In this document: positions 45,639 to 58,000 of the stretch, one piece after another
How the letters are laid out: the number at the start of each line of letters is the position of its first letter
Position numbering within the stretch: position 1 is the first letter of the stretch
Source: Echiichthys vipera
Lineage: Eukaryota > Chordata > Actinopteri > Perciformes > Trachinidae
Reading direction: 5' to 3'
DNA length: 64,000 nt
Assembly (NCBI GenBank): GCA_963691815.1
Contig: OY829666.1
Location: 744,001 to 808,000 of the forward strand
The notes under the pieces: generated by a model
Seen by the model: the letters and a program-made list of their open reading frames with translations, nothing else
The model's database searches: none
Told to the model about the DNA's origin: nothing
Program-made: the position numbers and the translations under genes

Positions 45639-47650
45639 TTATGATCTGATAACAGACTGCAGCTCGCTGTAAGCTGCAGTGGCCATTTTGAAGCTTTCCA
45701 TCCTGCTTGGAGATGCTGGGATGCCTTGTACCAATGAAGCTACATAACACTCCACCTCGCTGTGTGTGTCAATCTCTTCTTTTGTGTAAGTTTGTGGGCT
45801 TTGGGACACGGCATCAGTGACATGGAGAGTTTTTCCTGGCACATATACAGCAACTGGTTTGTACCTCATAAGCCGCATTAGGAGACGCTGACATATCAAA
45901 GGAACATTATCGAGGCTCTGGCTGTTGATGAGCGGCACCACTGGCTTATGTTTAGTCTCAAGCCTGAATTCATCTAGGCCACACAGATACTTATCAGACT
46001 TTTCACAAGCCCACATGCCAGCTAAACACTCCTTCTCCATCTTGGCATAGAGTGTTTCAGCTTCTGAGAGACGCCTGGAGCAGTAGGCTACTGGCTTCCA
46101 CTCTTCTCCGTGGAGCTGAAGCAGCACAGCTCCTAGTCCGTAACTACTGCCGTCTGCAGATACAGCTGTAGGCCTTGTGGCATCATAAAAGGAGGTGCTT
46201 TAGTCAGCATTCTTTTAATGTCCTCAAAAGACGACTGCTGCGAGTATCCCCAGGTCCAGATGTTCTTAAGCAGCTCATGCAACGGCTGTTCCACCAGTGC
46301 AAGGGCTGGGACAAACCTCCCCAGGTAATTCACCATGCCAAGGACTCTTTTTAGCTCCTGCACATTTTCAGGCGAGGACAGCTGGTCTATGGCTTCCACT
46401 TTGTCAGGGTCAGGTCTGACCCCTGACTGGTCGATGAGATGACCCAGGAAGTGTAGCTCTGCCTGAGGGAGCAATTCTCCTTGAGTTTCAACCCTGCCAA
46501 CTCAACACGCTGCAGCACCTTCTCGAGTCAAGCATTATGTTGCTCCATCGAGGTCCCATAGATTAGGATGTCATCCATGAAGACTGCCACGCCTTCCAGT
46601 CCTTCTAGAGCAGCGGTGTCAAACTCTTATTCACAGTGGGCCAAATTTAAAAACTGGGCCAAACTCAATATCTATAAAAAAAATAAATTAAAAAAACTGC
46701 AAATGTGCATGTTTTCCCTTCTCTCCAGATGTGTAATGTGGAACCTTTTCAGTGCATGTCCTTGTTCTTGTCGTGGTGTTTCTTATGTTTGATTCTTTGG
46801 TTACAGCCACGGTGGCTCTGCAGACGAGACAAACAGCTCTTTACCTTCAGAAACAGATAATCTGTCTCCCACCTGTGCTGAAAGCTCCTGTTTTCCATCT
46901 TTCTTCTGGTCGTTTTTGGGGAGGGATGGATTAAGTTTGTCTGAAGAGACTGGTACTATGGATGCTCATGTTTGTTAACAGAAAAGTAGACGTGTATGTG
47001 CTTTATACTCGCGGGCCAGCTCTTGTAAAACCTTGATATGATCTTGCGGGCCAAATATAATTACACCGCGGGCCAGATTTGGCCCACGGGCCTGAGTTTG
47101 ACACCCCTGTTCTAGAGTCTCCAGAATCTTTCACTGGAAGATTTCTGGTGCACTTGTTATTCTGAAAGGTAATCTTTTGAAACAGTATCTGCCAAATGGT
47201 GTTATGAATGTTGTCAGTTTGCAGCTGTCTGGATGCACAGGGATCTGCCAGAATTCACTGGCAGCATCAAGGGAAGAAAACACAGTTGCACCGCTCAGCC
47301 TGGCTGTTATCTCGTCTGAGGTTGGTGGGATGTAGCATTCTCTTTTGACTGACTCATTTAGTTTTGTCAGGTCAACGCAGATTTTGGGCTGTGCCTGTGT
47401 TCTTCTTCTCCACACCATTCATTAGGTTGTGTCACCGCTCGATGACACCATCCTTCTCCATCCTCTGTATTTCCACTTCCACCTTCTGTAACATGGGAAA
47501 GGGCAAACAGCGTGCAGTGTGCACAACATATGGTACAGTATCATCTCTTAACTGGATTTGGACTGGTTCAGATTTTAGAGTACCATGCTTACTGTGGGTT
47601 AGATGGCTGGTGATGCATTTTAGCTCATCTACTCGCCTCACCAGGTTCAT
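45639..47650 (-). pseudogene. Element B RT and RNase H, interrupted by a hAT-like element
   Basis: 47131-47418 encodes RT blocks (CVDLTKLNESVKRECY, SSLDAASEFWQIPV, TPFGRYCFKRLPF). The frame stops at 47109, where the nested element begins. It resumes below 46603 with VFMDDILIYG, the catalytic motif. 46133-46474 gives LHFLGHLIDQSGVRPDPDKV and GMVNYLGRFVP. 45639-46127 gives RNase H (PVAYCSRRLSEAETLYAKME) and YVPGKTLHVTDAVSQSP. Confidence 0.85.
46611..47109. mobile_element. hAT-like non-autonomous transposon nested in element B
   Basis: 499 bp with imperfect terminal inverted repeats (CAGCGGTGTCAAACTC and its complement ending GAGTTTGACACCCCTG). The 8-bp target duplication TTCTAGAG is at 46603-46610 and 47110-47117, the size made by hAT transposases. 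Contains 'gcgggcca' motifs near the right end and no transposase. Confidence 0.88.
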
Positions 47651-47652
47651 CC

Positions 47653-48120
47653 TTACTGACAGAGTCGGCTGAGGAGATTGCTGACTCTACGTCCACATAC
47701 TACGTAGGCTGTGAAATGATAATCTTTCTTGTGACTGTCTGTTGCATTAAAGTGGCCCAGACACAGCAGCTCACCTCCTGGGCTGTCCAGAGGAATGTCA
47801 GGTGGCTCCAGTGTTCTCTCAGGGGTGAGTGTGTGAAACGTGTCCTCACTTAGGACTGTGACATCATCTCCCGTGTCAATCTTAAATTCTACTGGAGAGG
47901 AATCAACTCGTAGTTGCACAGTCCACTGATCCCTTTTCTCATTAGCATCACACACTGAACCCAGAAAATAAGAGGTCTGCTCATCTCTCTTAGTCTCTGT
48001 GACCTCATTCACTGACCTGCCTGTGACAGTTGTGGCAGGTAGCAGCTCCCTGAACCTCTCTGTCGGCTTGTCAAACGTAAAGTTTTTGTGAGGGTTAAAC
48101 TTAGCCATTTCTTTTCTTCT
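47653..48120 (-). pseudogene. Element B gag-start/protease fusion remnant
   Basis: Begins MAKFNPHKNFTFDKPTERF, a gag-like start, then passes without any capsid or zinc-knuckle region into a retropepsin-like part, EFKIDTGDDVTVLSEDTF, with the DTG active-site motif. The gag body is deleted. Confidence 0.65.
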
Positions 48121-48162
48121 TGCCGTCTGTCTTAATTTATCTGTTGCTCCTTCGTTGAACTT

Positions 48163-48175
48163 ACTTCTGACACCA
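48163..48175 (-). other. Primer-binding site of element B (tRNA-Leu type)
   Basis: Minus strand TGGTGTCAGAAGT directly follows the 5' LTR and is complementary to the CCA end of a vertebrate tRNA-Leu (ACTTCTGACACCA, from memory of tRNA-Leu CAG). Confidence 0.75.
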
Positions 48176-48360
48176 TGTAAAATGATTGAGGGTTGGCTTG
48201 ATTTGTTTATATTCACTTTAAAGACAGCACTAACATCAAAACAGACCGGCATAAGAAAAGCATATTTGTAACCAAGGCAACAAGACATTAACTGCTGTGT
48301 GTTAGAATGTTAACGTTACTGTGGCAACATTAGTTTTATCTATAAACTATATATATGACA
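48176..48360 (-). repeat. 5' LTR of element B
   Basis: 185 bp, TG...CA ends, with the same 'gtggcaacattagttt' and 'aaccggcataagaaaa'-type blocks as the 3' LTR. Confidence 0.93.
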
Positions 48361-48365
48361 GAAAC

Positions 48366-49330
48366 AGTGTGTTGTTCCTGAACGCGCCTTTCACAAAGAA
48401 AGCCTCCAGATGCTGTGCCCATCGCTCACGTGCAGTACTTGGTGAGAACAAGTGTGATTTCACAAAGTGTTAAAGAAGATTTGAGGAACTTTGTGTTCTC
48501 TGTCGACTCCAGTGTGTGGGTTTTCCAGACGGTTCCCCTTGACATAAATACGTTAACATTTTTCAAAAAGCTGAGGTGGTTGTTTTTAGAGGTTAGTTGG
48601 TCGTCACATGCTTTTTAAAAAGCTTTTAATCAGCATTCAAGTGTTTCGAACGGAAAAGAGGGATATTCATTAGAGCAGCACTCACATTCATCCGTGATAT
48701 CTGTATGAGGAAGTGCTGTAGGACATGACCTCTGCACACATGATCAGTCCGTAGAACAAACAGCCCCCAGCCTGTTTGTTTAACACACTCTTGTTTTACA
48801 GATACCTTAAGGCCGCAGAGGTCGGGATTAACCGATTTTGCGGGGTAATAACATCGTGGAGATAATCCTCTGTCATTTTAGGCTAGAGTCCAGATACAGG
48901 CACACTTCCATAAAAATAGATAGATAGATAGATATCACCATGAAACTTCCCCAGTTCATTACTGACATTAACATTATTATTTTATGTATTACAAGTTTTC
49001 TGAAATGGGATATTTAAATATGCAAATGAGGCACTATCTAATGTAATATGAGCTCATTTTCACACATTTCCAGAACATAAATGTGAACAGCAGTTTCAAA
49101 ACTCTTGTTTCATTTTGTTGAATGGCCTTTAGTATTATTGTATTGTTAACAACAAAATTAGAAAAAAACAAACAATTTAAGGAAAATTTAAAACACTTCA
49201 AAGGGGAATTAACATATTATAATATGTTATAATACAAGAATAAATAAGCAGGGCGGCCAACATTTGAGAGTGTGCGACTGAATTTTACATCTGGTTGCGC
49301 TCACTCTATAGTATAAAACTCTTACCTGCA
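48366..49330. other. Intergenic stretch, no gene seen
   Basis: Between element B and the 49-kb tandem repeat. Only a short TAGA repeat (near 48920) was noted. Confidence 0.55.
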
Positions 49331-49344
49331 GAGAGGAGATGGAG

Positions 49345-49580
49345 TATGGAACAATGAAGTAAAATGATTTACTAATATAACAGTTAAGTAAAATGATGAT
49401 TTACTAATATAACAGTTAAATAAATGATTTACTAATATGAGTTAAGTAAAATGATGATTTACTAATATAACAGTAAAATAAATTATGATTTACTAATATA
49501 ACAGTTCAGTAAAATTATGATTTACTAATATAACAGTTCAGTAAAATTATGATTTACTAATATAACAGTTCAGTAAGCAG
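49345..49580. repeat. Minisatellite, roughly 25-33 bp units, about 8 copies
   Basis: Variable-length copies built from 'atgatttactaatataacag' plus 'ttaagtaaa'-type spacers. Confidence 0.9.
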
Positions 49581-49864
49581 TAATATGCTCAGTTGGCTGT
49601 TTAGGAAAAATAAACAACAAAGGTAAGAAGAGTAAATGATTCCATGTTTAGTACTTTTTGACTGATAAGGTGAACCTATGAAGTTGTGATTAATGGTGGC
49701 ATGGTATGAGTTGCATACGGGCAAAAAAACAACACTTTTGTGTGTCCCCCAATCCTGGCATCGAATCTGCAGCCCTTGAAATTAGATTAATTGCATGATA
49801 TTCACATAACTTTTCACTGTGGAAATTTTGAATAAAACACCTTTGGATATATAATGAAAATAAG

Positions 49865-49980
49865 AAGAAGAATTCATTTATTAATCTCTGCAAGGGGAAA
49901 TTACATTTTTTCACTCTGTTAATATTCAGGTTACACACACACACAGGCCAGAATACACGCACATGCACAAACAGGACCTT
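49865..49980 (-). mobile_element. V-SINE-like SINE, 3' half (split)
   Basis: Matches the 3' half of the SINE at 3100-3427 ('gcacatgcacaaacaggacc' landmark). It is cut at about 49980, and its other part resumes at about 52800. Confidence 0.7.
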
Positions 49981-51915
49981 TATTCATATTTATTTAGTTT
50001 TCTGACGACTTGGCTGTTGTTGGGTGTATAAGTGAGGGACAGGAGGAGTAGTACTGAGACAGCACTGGTAAAAATTACTAACGACCTTCTTATAGCTTCA
50101 GACAAAGGACTTGTCTCTGTACTTGTCTTACTAGATCTTAGTGCGGCCTTCGACACCATTGACCATCACATCCTGCTACAGAGACTTGAGCATCTAATTG
50201 GCATTAAAGGAACCACACTGAGCTGGTTTAAGTCTTATTTATCAGATATATCTCAGTTTGTACATGTTAATGACAAATCCTCCATTCACACTAAAGTCAG
50301 TCACGGAGTCCCACAGGGTTCTGTCCTTGGGCCGATTCTATTCACCTTATATATGCTTCCCTTAGGAAATATTATAAGGAAGCACTCCATAAACTTTCAT
50401 TGTTATGCTGATGATACACAATTATATTTGTCGATCAAACCAGAAGAAACCCATCAGTTAGATAAACTTCAAATGTGCATTAAGGAAATAAAAAGCTGGA
50501 TGACCTGCAATTTTCTGATGTTAAACTCAGATAAAACTGAAGTCATTGTACTTGGCCCCAAAGGCCTCCGAAACTCAATAGCTAAAGACATGGTTAATCT
50601 GGATGATGTTGTGTTGTGCTCCAGCACCACAGTAAGGAATCTGGGTGTTATTTCTGATCAGGATTTGTCCTTCGATTCTCACATAAAATTTACAACAAGG
50701 ATGGCATATTTTCACCTGCGTAATATTGCGAAAATTAGGAACATTGTGTCTGAGAAAGATGCAGAAAAACTAGTCCATGCATTTGTTACTTCTAGGCTGG
50801 ACTACTGCAACTCCTCATTATCAGGCTGCTCCAATAAGTCTGTTAAGAGTCTCCAGCTGGTCCAAAATGCTGCAGCTCATGTACTAACTAAAACAAATCG
50901 AAGAGAACATATTTCTCCTGTATTAGCTTCTTTGCACTGGCTACCTGTAAAATCTAGAATAGAATTTAAAATCCTTCTCCTTACCTACAAAGCTCTTATT
51001 GGTCAGGCTCCGTCGTATCTTAAAGAGCTCATAGTACCGTATTACCCGACTAGATCACTGCGCTCTGAGAATGCAGGGCTACTTGTCGTTCCTAGAGTCT
51101 CCAAAAGTAGAATGGGAGGCAGAGCCTTCAGCTACCAAGCTCCTCTCCTGTGGAACCAACTCCCAAGTGTTATTCGGAATACAGACACTGTCCCCTTATT
51201 TAAGAGTAAACTTAAAACTTTCCTTTTTGATAAATCTTACAGCTAGGGCTTACGAGCACTTAGCAATGTTGTTATTTTTAAGCTGATTTTGTTCTGCTTA
51301 ATTATGCTGCTATAGGCCTAGTCTGCCAGGGGATAATACTTTTCCAGATACTCTGAGCTTCTCTCCTCTCTGTTTGTATCATTCATGTCTCATCAATGCA
51401 TGTTACTAATTCAGCTTCTTCCCCGGAGTTGTTTGTGCTTTGTCGTCTCGCAGGTCTCTGCTGATCGTGGTGGTGCCTGCTGCCGTGGTCGTGCATGACG
51501 CTTCCTGCTAATATATTATATATTATAATCTATAACCTTAGCTGTGCTTGTTTCTACTATTCTGCTGTATTAACTGCCATAACATAAAAGTCATATTCAC
51601 ATTACTATAGATATTATTATAGTTACTGTAAGTGTGTCTGTCTCTGTCATTGTGTCTGTCTTTGTCTTTCTCTGTCCATCTTTTCTCTCTCCTTTTCTTC
51701 CTCCCCAACCGGTCAAGACAGATGGCCGTCCTCCACAGAGCTGGGTCTGTCTGACGTTCCTGCCTGTAATAGGGAAAGTTTTCGTTGCCACCGTACTCTA
51801 CGGGGGAATTGTTGGGTCTTTGTTTAACATAGAGTGTGGTCTTTACCTAGTCTGTAAAGTTTCCTGAGATAACTTCTGTTATGATTTGGCACTATAAATA
51901 AAATTGAATTGAATT
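49981..51915 (+). mobile_element. L2-like LINE, 5'-truncated
   Basis: A 404-aa open frame followed by a 3' UTR ending in 'ttggcactataaataaaatt' and GAATT repeats. It sits inside a SINE together with a second LINE fragment. The 3' UTR is shared with 35180-35776. Confidence 0.8.
50032..51246 (+). pseudogene. L2-like LINE reverse transcriptase, C-terminal two-thirds
   Basis: Open for 404 codons. RT motifs: VLLDLSAAFDTIDHHILL, HGVPQGSVLGPILFTLYM and the catalytic FHCYADDTQLYLS, then LNSDKTEVIVLGP. The C-terminal region ends AFSYQAPLLWNQLPSVIRN and LKTFLFDKSYS. The N-terminal endonuclease and first RT blocks are missing. The intact frame over this length suggests a fairly young insertion. Confidence 0.85.
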
Positions 51916-52795
51916 GAATAGTACAGGGCACTGGTAGACAACTTTGTGAAGTGGACTGGACAGAATCACCTGCGGCTGAACATCAGCAAGACCAGAGATG
52001 GTGATAGATTTCAGGAAGAAGAGGAAGACGGCTTTCCAACCTCTGTGCATTCTGGGAAAGGATATGGAGGCGGTGGAGGATTACAAGACCTGGGTGTTAC
52101 CATGCACCACAGACTGGACTGGAGATCTAACACTGAAGCTGTTTACAAGAAGGGGATGAGCAGACTTTACTTCCTGAGGAAACTGAGATCCATCAATGTG
52201 TGCAGCAAGATGTTGGAGATTGTTGGAAGTCTGTGGTGGCCAGTGTACTTTTCTTTGCTGTGGTTTGTTGGGGAAGCAGCATTGGAGCCAGCGACACCAA
52301 CAGACTCAACAAACTGATCAGGAAGGCTGGCTCTGTGATTGGCTGCAAACATGACACTCTGGAGACTGTGGTGGAGAGGAGGACACTGACAAGTGTGAGT
52401 TGGAGAGATGGATAACATTTTTTTCAGACAGCGGAGCACCTTCTCCAGAAGGCTGCTTCAGCTTTGCTGTCGTAGCAATAGATACATTAAATCTTTCCTG
52501 CCACAATCCATCACTTTATATAATAACTCTCTCACCTAAGCCTGACAGAGAACTTTTGCCTCTCTACTTTTTTGTTGTATATATTATTGTTATAGTATAT
52601 TTTGCATATTTTGTTTTGTTGTATATATTATTTACTGTTAATAGCACACTGTGCACTGTATATATACACTATGTATATATTGGATTCTATGTATGTTATG
52701 TACAAAGTGTTTTATTTGCTGACCCACTACTGCTGTAACAAAATAATTTCCCAGTCTGGGATCATTAAAGTAATTCTATTCTATTCTATTTATAC
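51916..52795 (+). mobile_element. Second non-LTR LINE 3' fragment
   Basis: Encodes broken RT C-terminal pieces (FVKWTGQNHLRLNISKT; FFAVVCWGSSIGASDTNRLN; KLIRKAGSVIG). Ends in 'aagtaattctattctattct', a repeated tail. Same family as 59225-60000. Clade (Rex1/CR1-like) is a guess. Confidence 0.6.
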
Positions 52796-52799
52796 ATGC

Positions 52800-52902
52800 A
52801 ATTAATGGAGAGATGTCAGAGCGAAGGGGCTGCCAAATAGATTGGCGCCCTGAGCAGTTGGGGGTTCGGTGCCTTGCTCAACAGCACCTCGGCAGTGCCC
52901 AT
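52800..52902 (-). mobile_element. V-SINE-like SINE, central part (split)
   Basis: Continues the SINE interrupted at 49980: 'gagagatgtcagagcg', then the 'gttcggtgccttgctcaaca' core. The tRNA-derived head is missing, so this SINE was already 5'-truncated. Confidence 0.7.
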
Positions 52903-53089
52903 ATTATATTAAATATCAAAATAAAACTGTCTGTTTCCAATTGTTCAATTCAGGTGCATTCTAGATGTCCTCCGGGATCTTCTCACAAACTTACAGAACT
53001 TTTCACTGTGGAATATCAGAATGAATGCCCTTGGATAGCTCCTGTACAGTAAAAACATGAATTAAAATGAATCTGTTTCCAATCACTAA

Positions 53090-53230
53090 TTCTGAATGTA
53101 TAGTATATTTTTTTCATATTGTACTGTCATGACAGCGACGGTGCTGTCCATTACCTTCTGTGTTGCATCTTCAAAAGTGCACAATACAAGGTGATAAATC
53201 CTGCATCTATTATCAAAGTATTAATTATTA
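53090..53230. repeat. Unclassified repeat, pair member
   Basis: Similar to 23705-23855 ('atattgtactgtcatgacag', then 'ggtgctgtcc', then 'ctgcatctattat'). No coding content. The family was not recognised. Confidence 0.55.
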
Positions 53231-53539
53231 ATACAGTGAAAATTTGTAGGAATTTGAATATTTAGTTAGCATGTTGATGTACATGTAGATGAGTACATCA
53301 ACATGCTAACAGTTGGGGGCCACAGTCCAGTTCATCTGAGCCGTGTATGTATGGAAAAAAAGAGGGAAATGGATATTGCCTTGTAGGTCTTTCTAAGGAT
53401 CCGCAAGAACCCTGTTAACATGTTCCTCTCTGTGGAAGTCTGTCTCTCTAAATAATCTAAGAAATCCCTACTCTTAAAGGCTCTATCTCATATATCTATA
53501 ATCAAATTCATATTTTATGTTCAGAGTCTGGGCAGAGAC

Positions 53540-54150
53540 TTTGAGATGGGTGCATACAGTCTTATCCATTGCAAAGGTGTACACCGTACCTATTATACTA
53601 AGGCTTGACTGGCTAAGATCTATGATGGTGCGACTCCAACTTGTGATAGGTGTGCGCAATCTCCCACAAACTTAATTCATACACTCTGGCTGTGTCCATC
53701 TCTTCATAATTATTGGACTGAGATTTTCAATACCCTGTCAGAGGAAGTTGCGGAGAATTGATTGATTGAAATTCTTTATTGCCATATGCAGAGGGGTAGG
53801 AATACAAAAGTGCATCAGGACAAAAGGATAACACCAAAAAGCCCAAGGGGCTTATTTCCATTGTGGTTCCTACTCCCCAGAAAATAAAGCCAAATGCTAT
53901 GAGTGCACTCTTTGGGGTCACTCCCCCTTCCCTCGTTAAGTCCAAAATCCTTTTTGGATGGATACCTGCTTTTGCTTCTGTTAGCCAGAAGACCAATTGT
54001 AATTAAGTGGAAAACAGCCCTGTCATGCCTGCCGGATTAGACAGCATTTTCTTAAACTGGAGAAAGTCAGACTGTCTTTATGTGGCTGCTCCAGTAAATT
54101 TGGGAAACTATGGGGCCCATTCCTACTATTTGTTAAGATGACAGATCTTC
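53540..54150 (+). pseudogene. L1/Tx1-type LINE RT C-terminal fragment
   Basis: Encodes pieces in shifting frames such as AKIYDGATPTCDRCAQSPTN and LIHTLWLCPSLHNYW, the Cys/His tail of L1-like Pol, then ALFGVTPPSLVKSK. Interrupted at about 53752-53900 by a short repeat with an inverted 'attctttattgccatatg' LINE-type tail. Confidence 0.55.
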
Positions 54151-55030
54151 CACTCAGCCCTGACTGACATGACGGAGGCAACTTAGAGGGGTGATATGTT
54201 TGTTACTACTAATGCCAGAACTATTATTCAGTCTTTTCCATCTTGTCTTGTTCTTTTGTGACTGCATTTTGCTATTGTGTCTCTCGAGAACAAGATTACC
54301 TGTAGAATACAGACTACATAAATAAATAAAACGCACTTTTTCCAAAAACAAATGTTACGATTTGAAGAAAAATGTTTTTTTCTGGATTATTTGACTTTCA
54401 GAAATATTTCCTGGGTTTTTTCATGACTGGAAACAGTTTTCCAGGTTTTCCAGGACATGTTTGAATCTGTTCCAAGTGTTTAATCCCAATGTAAAGCTTT
54501 ATATCGTTGCACCACCTCCACCCCGATAAATAATTCACTCGTGTTTGGTCAGATGCCAAATTTAATGACATTGCATCAAGATAAAACCCATTACAGTCGA
54601 AATATATTATTGCATAACAGTGCATTATTAGACAAGAAAACACACACATTCAGCCCATTAATAAGCTACTGGAGAACCACACACATTATTGGCCCTTAAC
54701 TGTAGAAGTGTAGTATTATTAGACGTGAATAACGACGTTTGAACACACTAAATGATCTTCCTGGAGAAGTTAAAAAACATCTCTGCAGCGACGCTTGATG
54801 TGTTTTGCAGCTTTAACAAATAAAAAAAGGAGGAAGTTTCAGCGGCAGATTAAATAAAGTTTTGCTGGAGAAACTAGGAATGATTAAAGAGGAGATAGAT
54901 ATATAATTTAAACACCTAAGTCCTGATTATTGGCTGTTGGTTGTGTGAATAATAATAATAATGATAATAAGAGTTCATCTGCAGGTGTGAGAGTGTGTTA
55001 CTAGAAGGGGAAAGTCGTCTTCTTGCAGCC

Positions 55031-55069
55031 TCAGCTGGTCGTGCCATTGCTCTCTGTTCGCTCTTTCTT
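55031..55069 (-). CDS. apoo: apoo last exon and stop
   Basis: Encodes KKERTESNGTTS then TGA after a T-rich tract. The acceptor is a tandem GAGAAG, so the exon may start at 55069 or 55066, with or without one Lys. No canonical AATAAA was found close downstream; ATTAAA on the minus strand near 54557 is a possible signal. Confidence 0.7.
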   Translation of the reverse strand, partial: KKERTESNGTTS

Positions 55070-58000
55070 CTCCAGAAAAAAAAACAACAAAAATGCTCAT
55101 TACAAGAACACCCTTAACATAAATATTAGGACAAAATCTTCTATCTAAATAGAGTTAATTTCATATCCTGATAACAATATAGCATGTTTTTTGGTAATTC
55201 AATAAATAAATAAATCATCTTGATGAAATAACCACATGGTAAAGCCTCTTTTTAAATCGCCGTGTCTGAATTAAATACTTTAAATATACATATATACATA
55301 AAATGCATACTTGAAAAGTAATTTCTCATCTTGTTAAAAACTTGAGCAAATTGAAAATAACATGTAAAGATCAGAATGAAAAGCTTCGTCTGAATGATGG
55401 AACCCTATAATAAAAGGCTACCGTTCCATTGAAAGACGATGCATTATCATATTATATAAAGGTTTTTGTTGAAGTGCCTTGGTTATTTAAAAAAACATGC
55501 TAGTACAGCAGTGGTATAAACACAGCTGTTATCCTATCAAATTATGAACAGTAAAAAATAGTTTTACAAAGTATTAATACTTTGTTCTCAAATTTTGATC
55601 TCCAGTGTATTTGGAGGAAACACTGAGGCTAACCTTCTTTTTTCCAAACGGCAGCTCTTTCCAGAGAGTCTCCAGGGAGACACGGCCCCGCTGAGCCCAG
55701 CTGGATGCCGAGTCCCGACTCCCCTGAAATAAACACAACGTCATTCATGTCTCACTCTCACGACACAACTTTTCCACTTGCTGACAGTTTAGAGGCTAAT
55801 TGGCGCTGGTTCAGCACTCACAAAACGGCGCTCAAATGCTCCTTTGTGAACATTTCTCAAAGACGTGACGCTTATCAATTGGACAAGACGTACAAAAACT
55901 CTGAGGTCTATGGAAAGATTTGTATACAAAGCGACGCATCGCGATGGCAATCAATGCGTGCGACGTGTTACGCCGTGATGACTTATAGGCAGCAAGAAGC
56001 ATTAGCCGAGGCCCAGGTAGTTTGAGTACAAACAGGCCTGGGTCGCGGGGGGAGAGGGAGGGGGGGACAAGTACCCTAAAGCACGGGGTACAGTATGGAT
56101 GGACAGTGCACCCTTAGTTTCCTTTCATTTGTCTTCCTTCTGTAGAAAGCTGTCTCCAAACATCATGTTGGTTGTTTATAGGACAATAACATCTCATTTA
56201 ATGTGATGAACAAGTGACGTAATACTTTTACTGAATACAGAGGATTGTTCTGGATAGAAATATGGAGTTTACCACAGCTGGAATGTGCTGGGAAAGACTG
56301 GAAATGCACCTGGAAATGCTTGAATTTGACACTGGAGACAGTGCAGTATAAAATAGACTTCAAACATGGCTGAAGACAAACCAATCATGTGATCACTGAT
56401 TTAAACCTTTGTGTTACACTAACAGTTTTCCAACATGAAGAGTACGTTGTTTATATTTTTCTGATGTCATTTGTAAGTGATGTACTCTTTGGCGACACTG
56501 GCGGAGGTGATTTTCTCAAAATATTACGACTTTTTTTGTCACAATCTTGCGACTTTTTCCCCCTCAAAATATTAAGATGTCGCTTAACAATCTTCTGACT
56601 TTTATCTCAAAATATAATTTTTTTTTTGTCAAAATATTACGACTTTTTTTTTCAAAATATTACGACTTTTTGTAACAATCTTCCAACTTTTTATCTCAAA
56701 ATATTAGGATGTTTTCTCAAATTATTACAACTTTTTTTCTCAAAATATTACAACTTTTTTTGGGTCAAATATTATGACTTGTCACAATTTTCCAAATTTT
56801 GTTCTCAAAATTTTGTTTCAATTTCTTTTTCACAATCTTCCAACTTTTTCCCCTCAAAATATTAAGACTTTTTGAAACAATCTTCCGACTATTTATCTCA
56901 AAATATTCTGATGTTTATGTCAAAATATTACAACTTTTTTTCTGAAAATATTTTTTAAAAGAGTTCCTCAAAATATTACGGCTTTTTTTGTAACAATCTT
57001 CCGACTTTTTTCTCAACATTTAACAACCTTTTTTTTATCAAAATATTCAGAGTTTTTGTTTTTATGAAGAACACGAGGTTTGTTTAACTTATACAGGGCA
57101 CAAATTTAAAAAGAGCTTTTGCATCTTTCCCCTCATCTCTTGGACATTTTATCCCACGCCCGTCACATTTCAGAGTATTTTGGTTTGAAGTATTTTAACT
57201 TCAAACCAGAGGCTCAACATCTCTCTTTATCTCGTCAGCTCATGTGCTTTTATATCTGTACCCTGCCCCTGCTCGCCACTGCTCTGCACGCGTGGTGAGC
57301 TGAGGTGTGATGGCGTCAGGATGTGTGTGTGTGTTTGTGTTCCTGCTTGTTGGCTCTCTGGGTGGAAATACAGTAAATAAAAGTAGCCAGACTTCAGTGG
57401 AAATTAGAAACGATTCACAGCCAGGACCTCCTGCGGGGAAGCACAACCCTTTCCTAACAGGAAACTGTCACAGAACAAACAGTGATGTATGAGACCTGCC
57501 TGGAAAGTTTCCCGTCTGAACTGTTTAGATACAGTTTCACAGGGCGTAGGAGTGATTTTCCGTTTAAATTAAACTCCCAGAATTAACTTTATGGCCACAA
57601 AAACACCAACCAGGAAATAATTTGCGCCAGAAAAGAAAAGAAAGTGTCACTTTTGCAGCTTTCACAGCTGTTTCCTGAGTATCGGGAGGAGGATTAAATA
57701 AAGAGGAGCAGACGGATTGACAGGTTTGATCTTTTGCTGACTTGTTAACAATCTAGAAAATCCAGTTTAGATGAAAGAGCAGAGCTGTAGTCATGAATAA
57801 TACCATTTAATTATTAAACTATTAAAGCAAGAAGACACTTCAGGTGAATAGGGTCAAAAATCAAACTAATAGATATCCGCAAACTTCCCCAGTTCATTAC
57901 TGACATTAGGACAAATATGTTTGTATTTAAAGTTTTCTGAAATGGCATGTTTATATGTGCAAATGAGGCATTATCTAATAACTTTTGGTGAATTTAGGAG

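Larger units (their letters stand above)
44153..48360 (-). mobile_element. Ty3/gypsy LTR retrotransposon B with both LTRs
   Basis: LTRs at 44153-44336 and 48176-48360, both starting TGTAAAATGAT and ending ATATGACA. The 5-bp target duplication GAAAC is at 44148-44152 and 48361-48365. Primer site next to the right LTR and polypurine tract next to the left LTR give minus orientation. Pol remnants are in the order protease, RT, RNase H, integrase. Gag is largely missing: a short gag-like start runs directly into the protease region. A hAT-like element is nested in the RT. Frames are broken, so the copy is non-autonomous. Confidence 0.93.

Noticed and set aside
49345..49580. CRISPR-like spacing of repeats
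   Set aside because: Units are tandem AT-rich copies without unique spacers, in a vertebrate nuclear genome.
57307..57492. 61-aa ORF with a signal-peptide-like start (MMASGCVCVFVFLLVGSLGG)
   Set aside because: It is single, short and without splice partners or homology I know; on the strand opposite apoo. Chance cannot be excluded.
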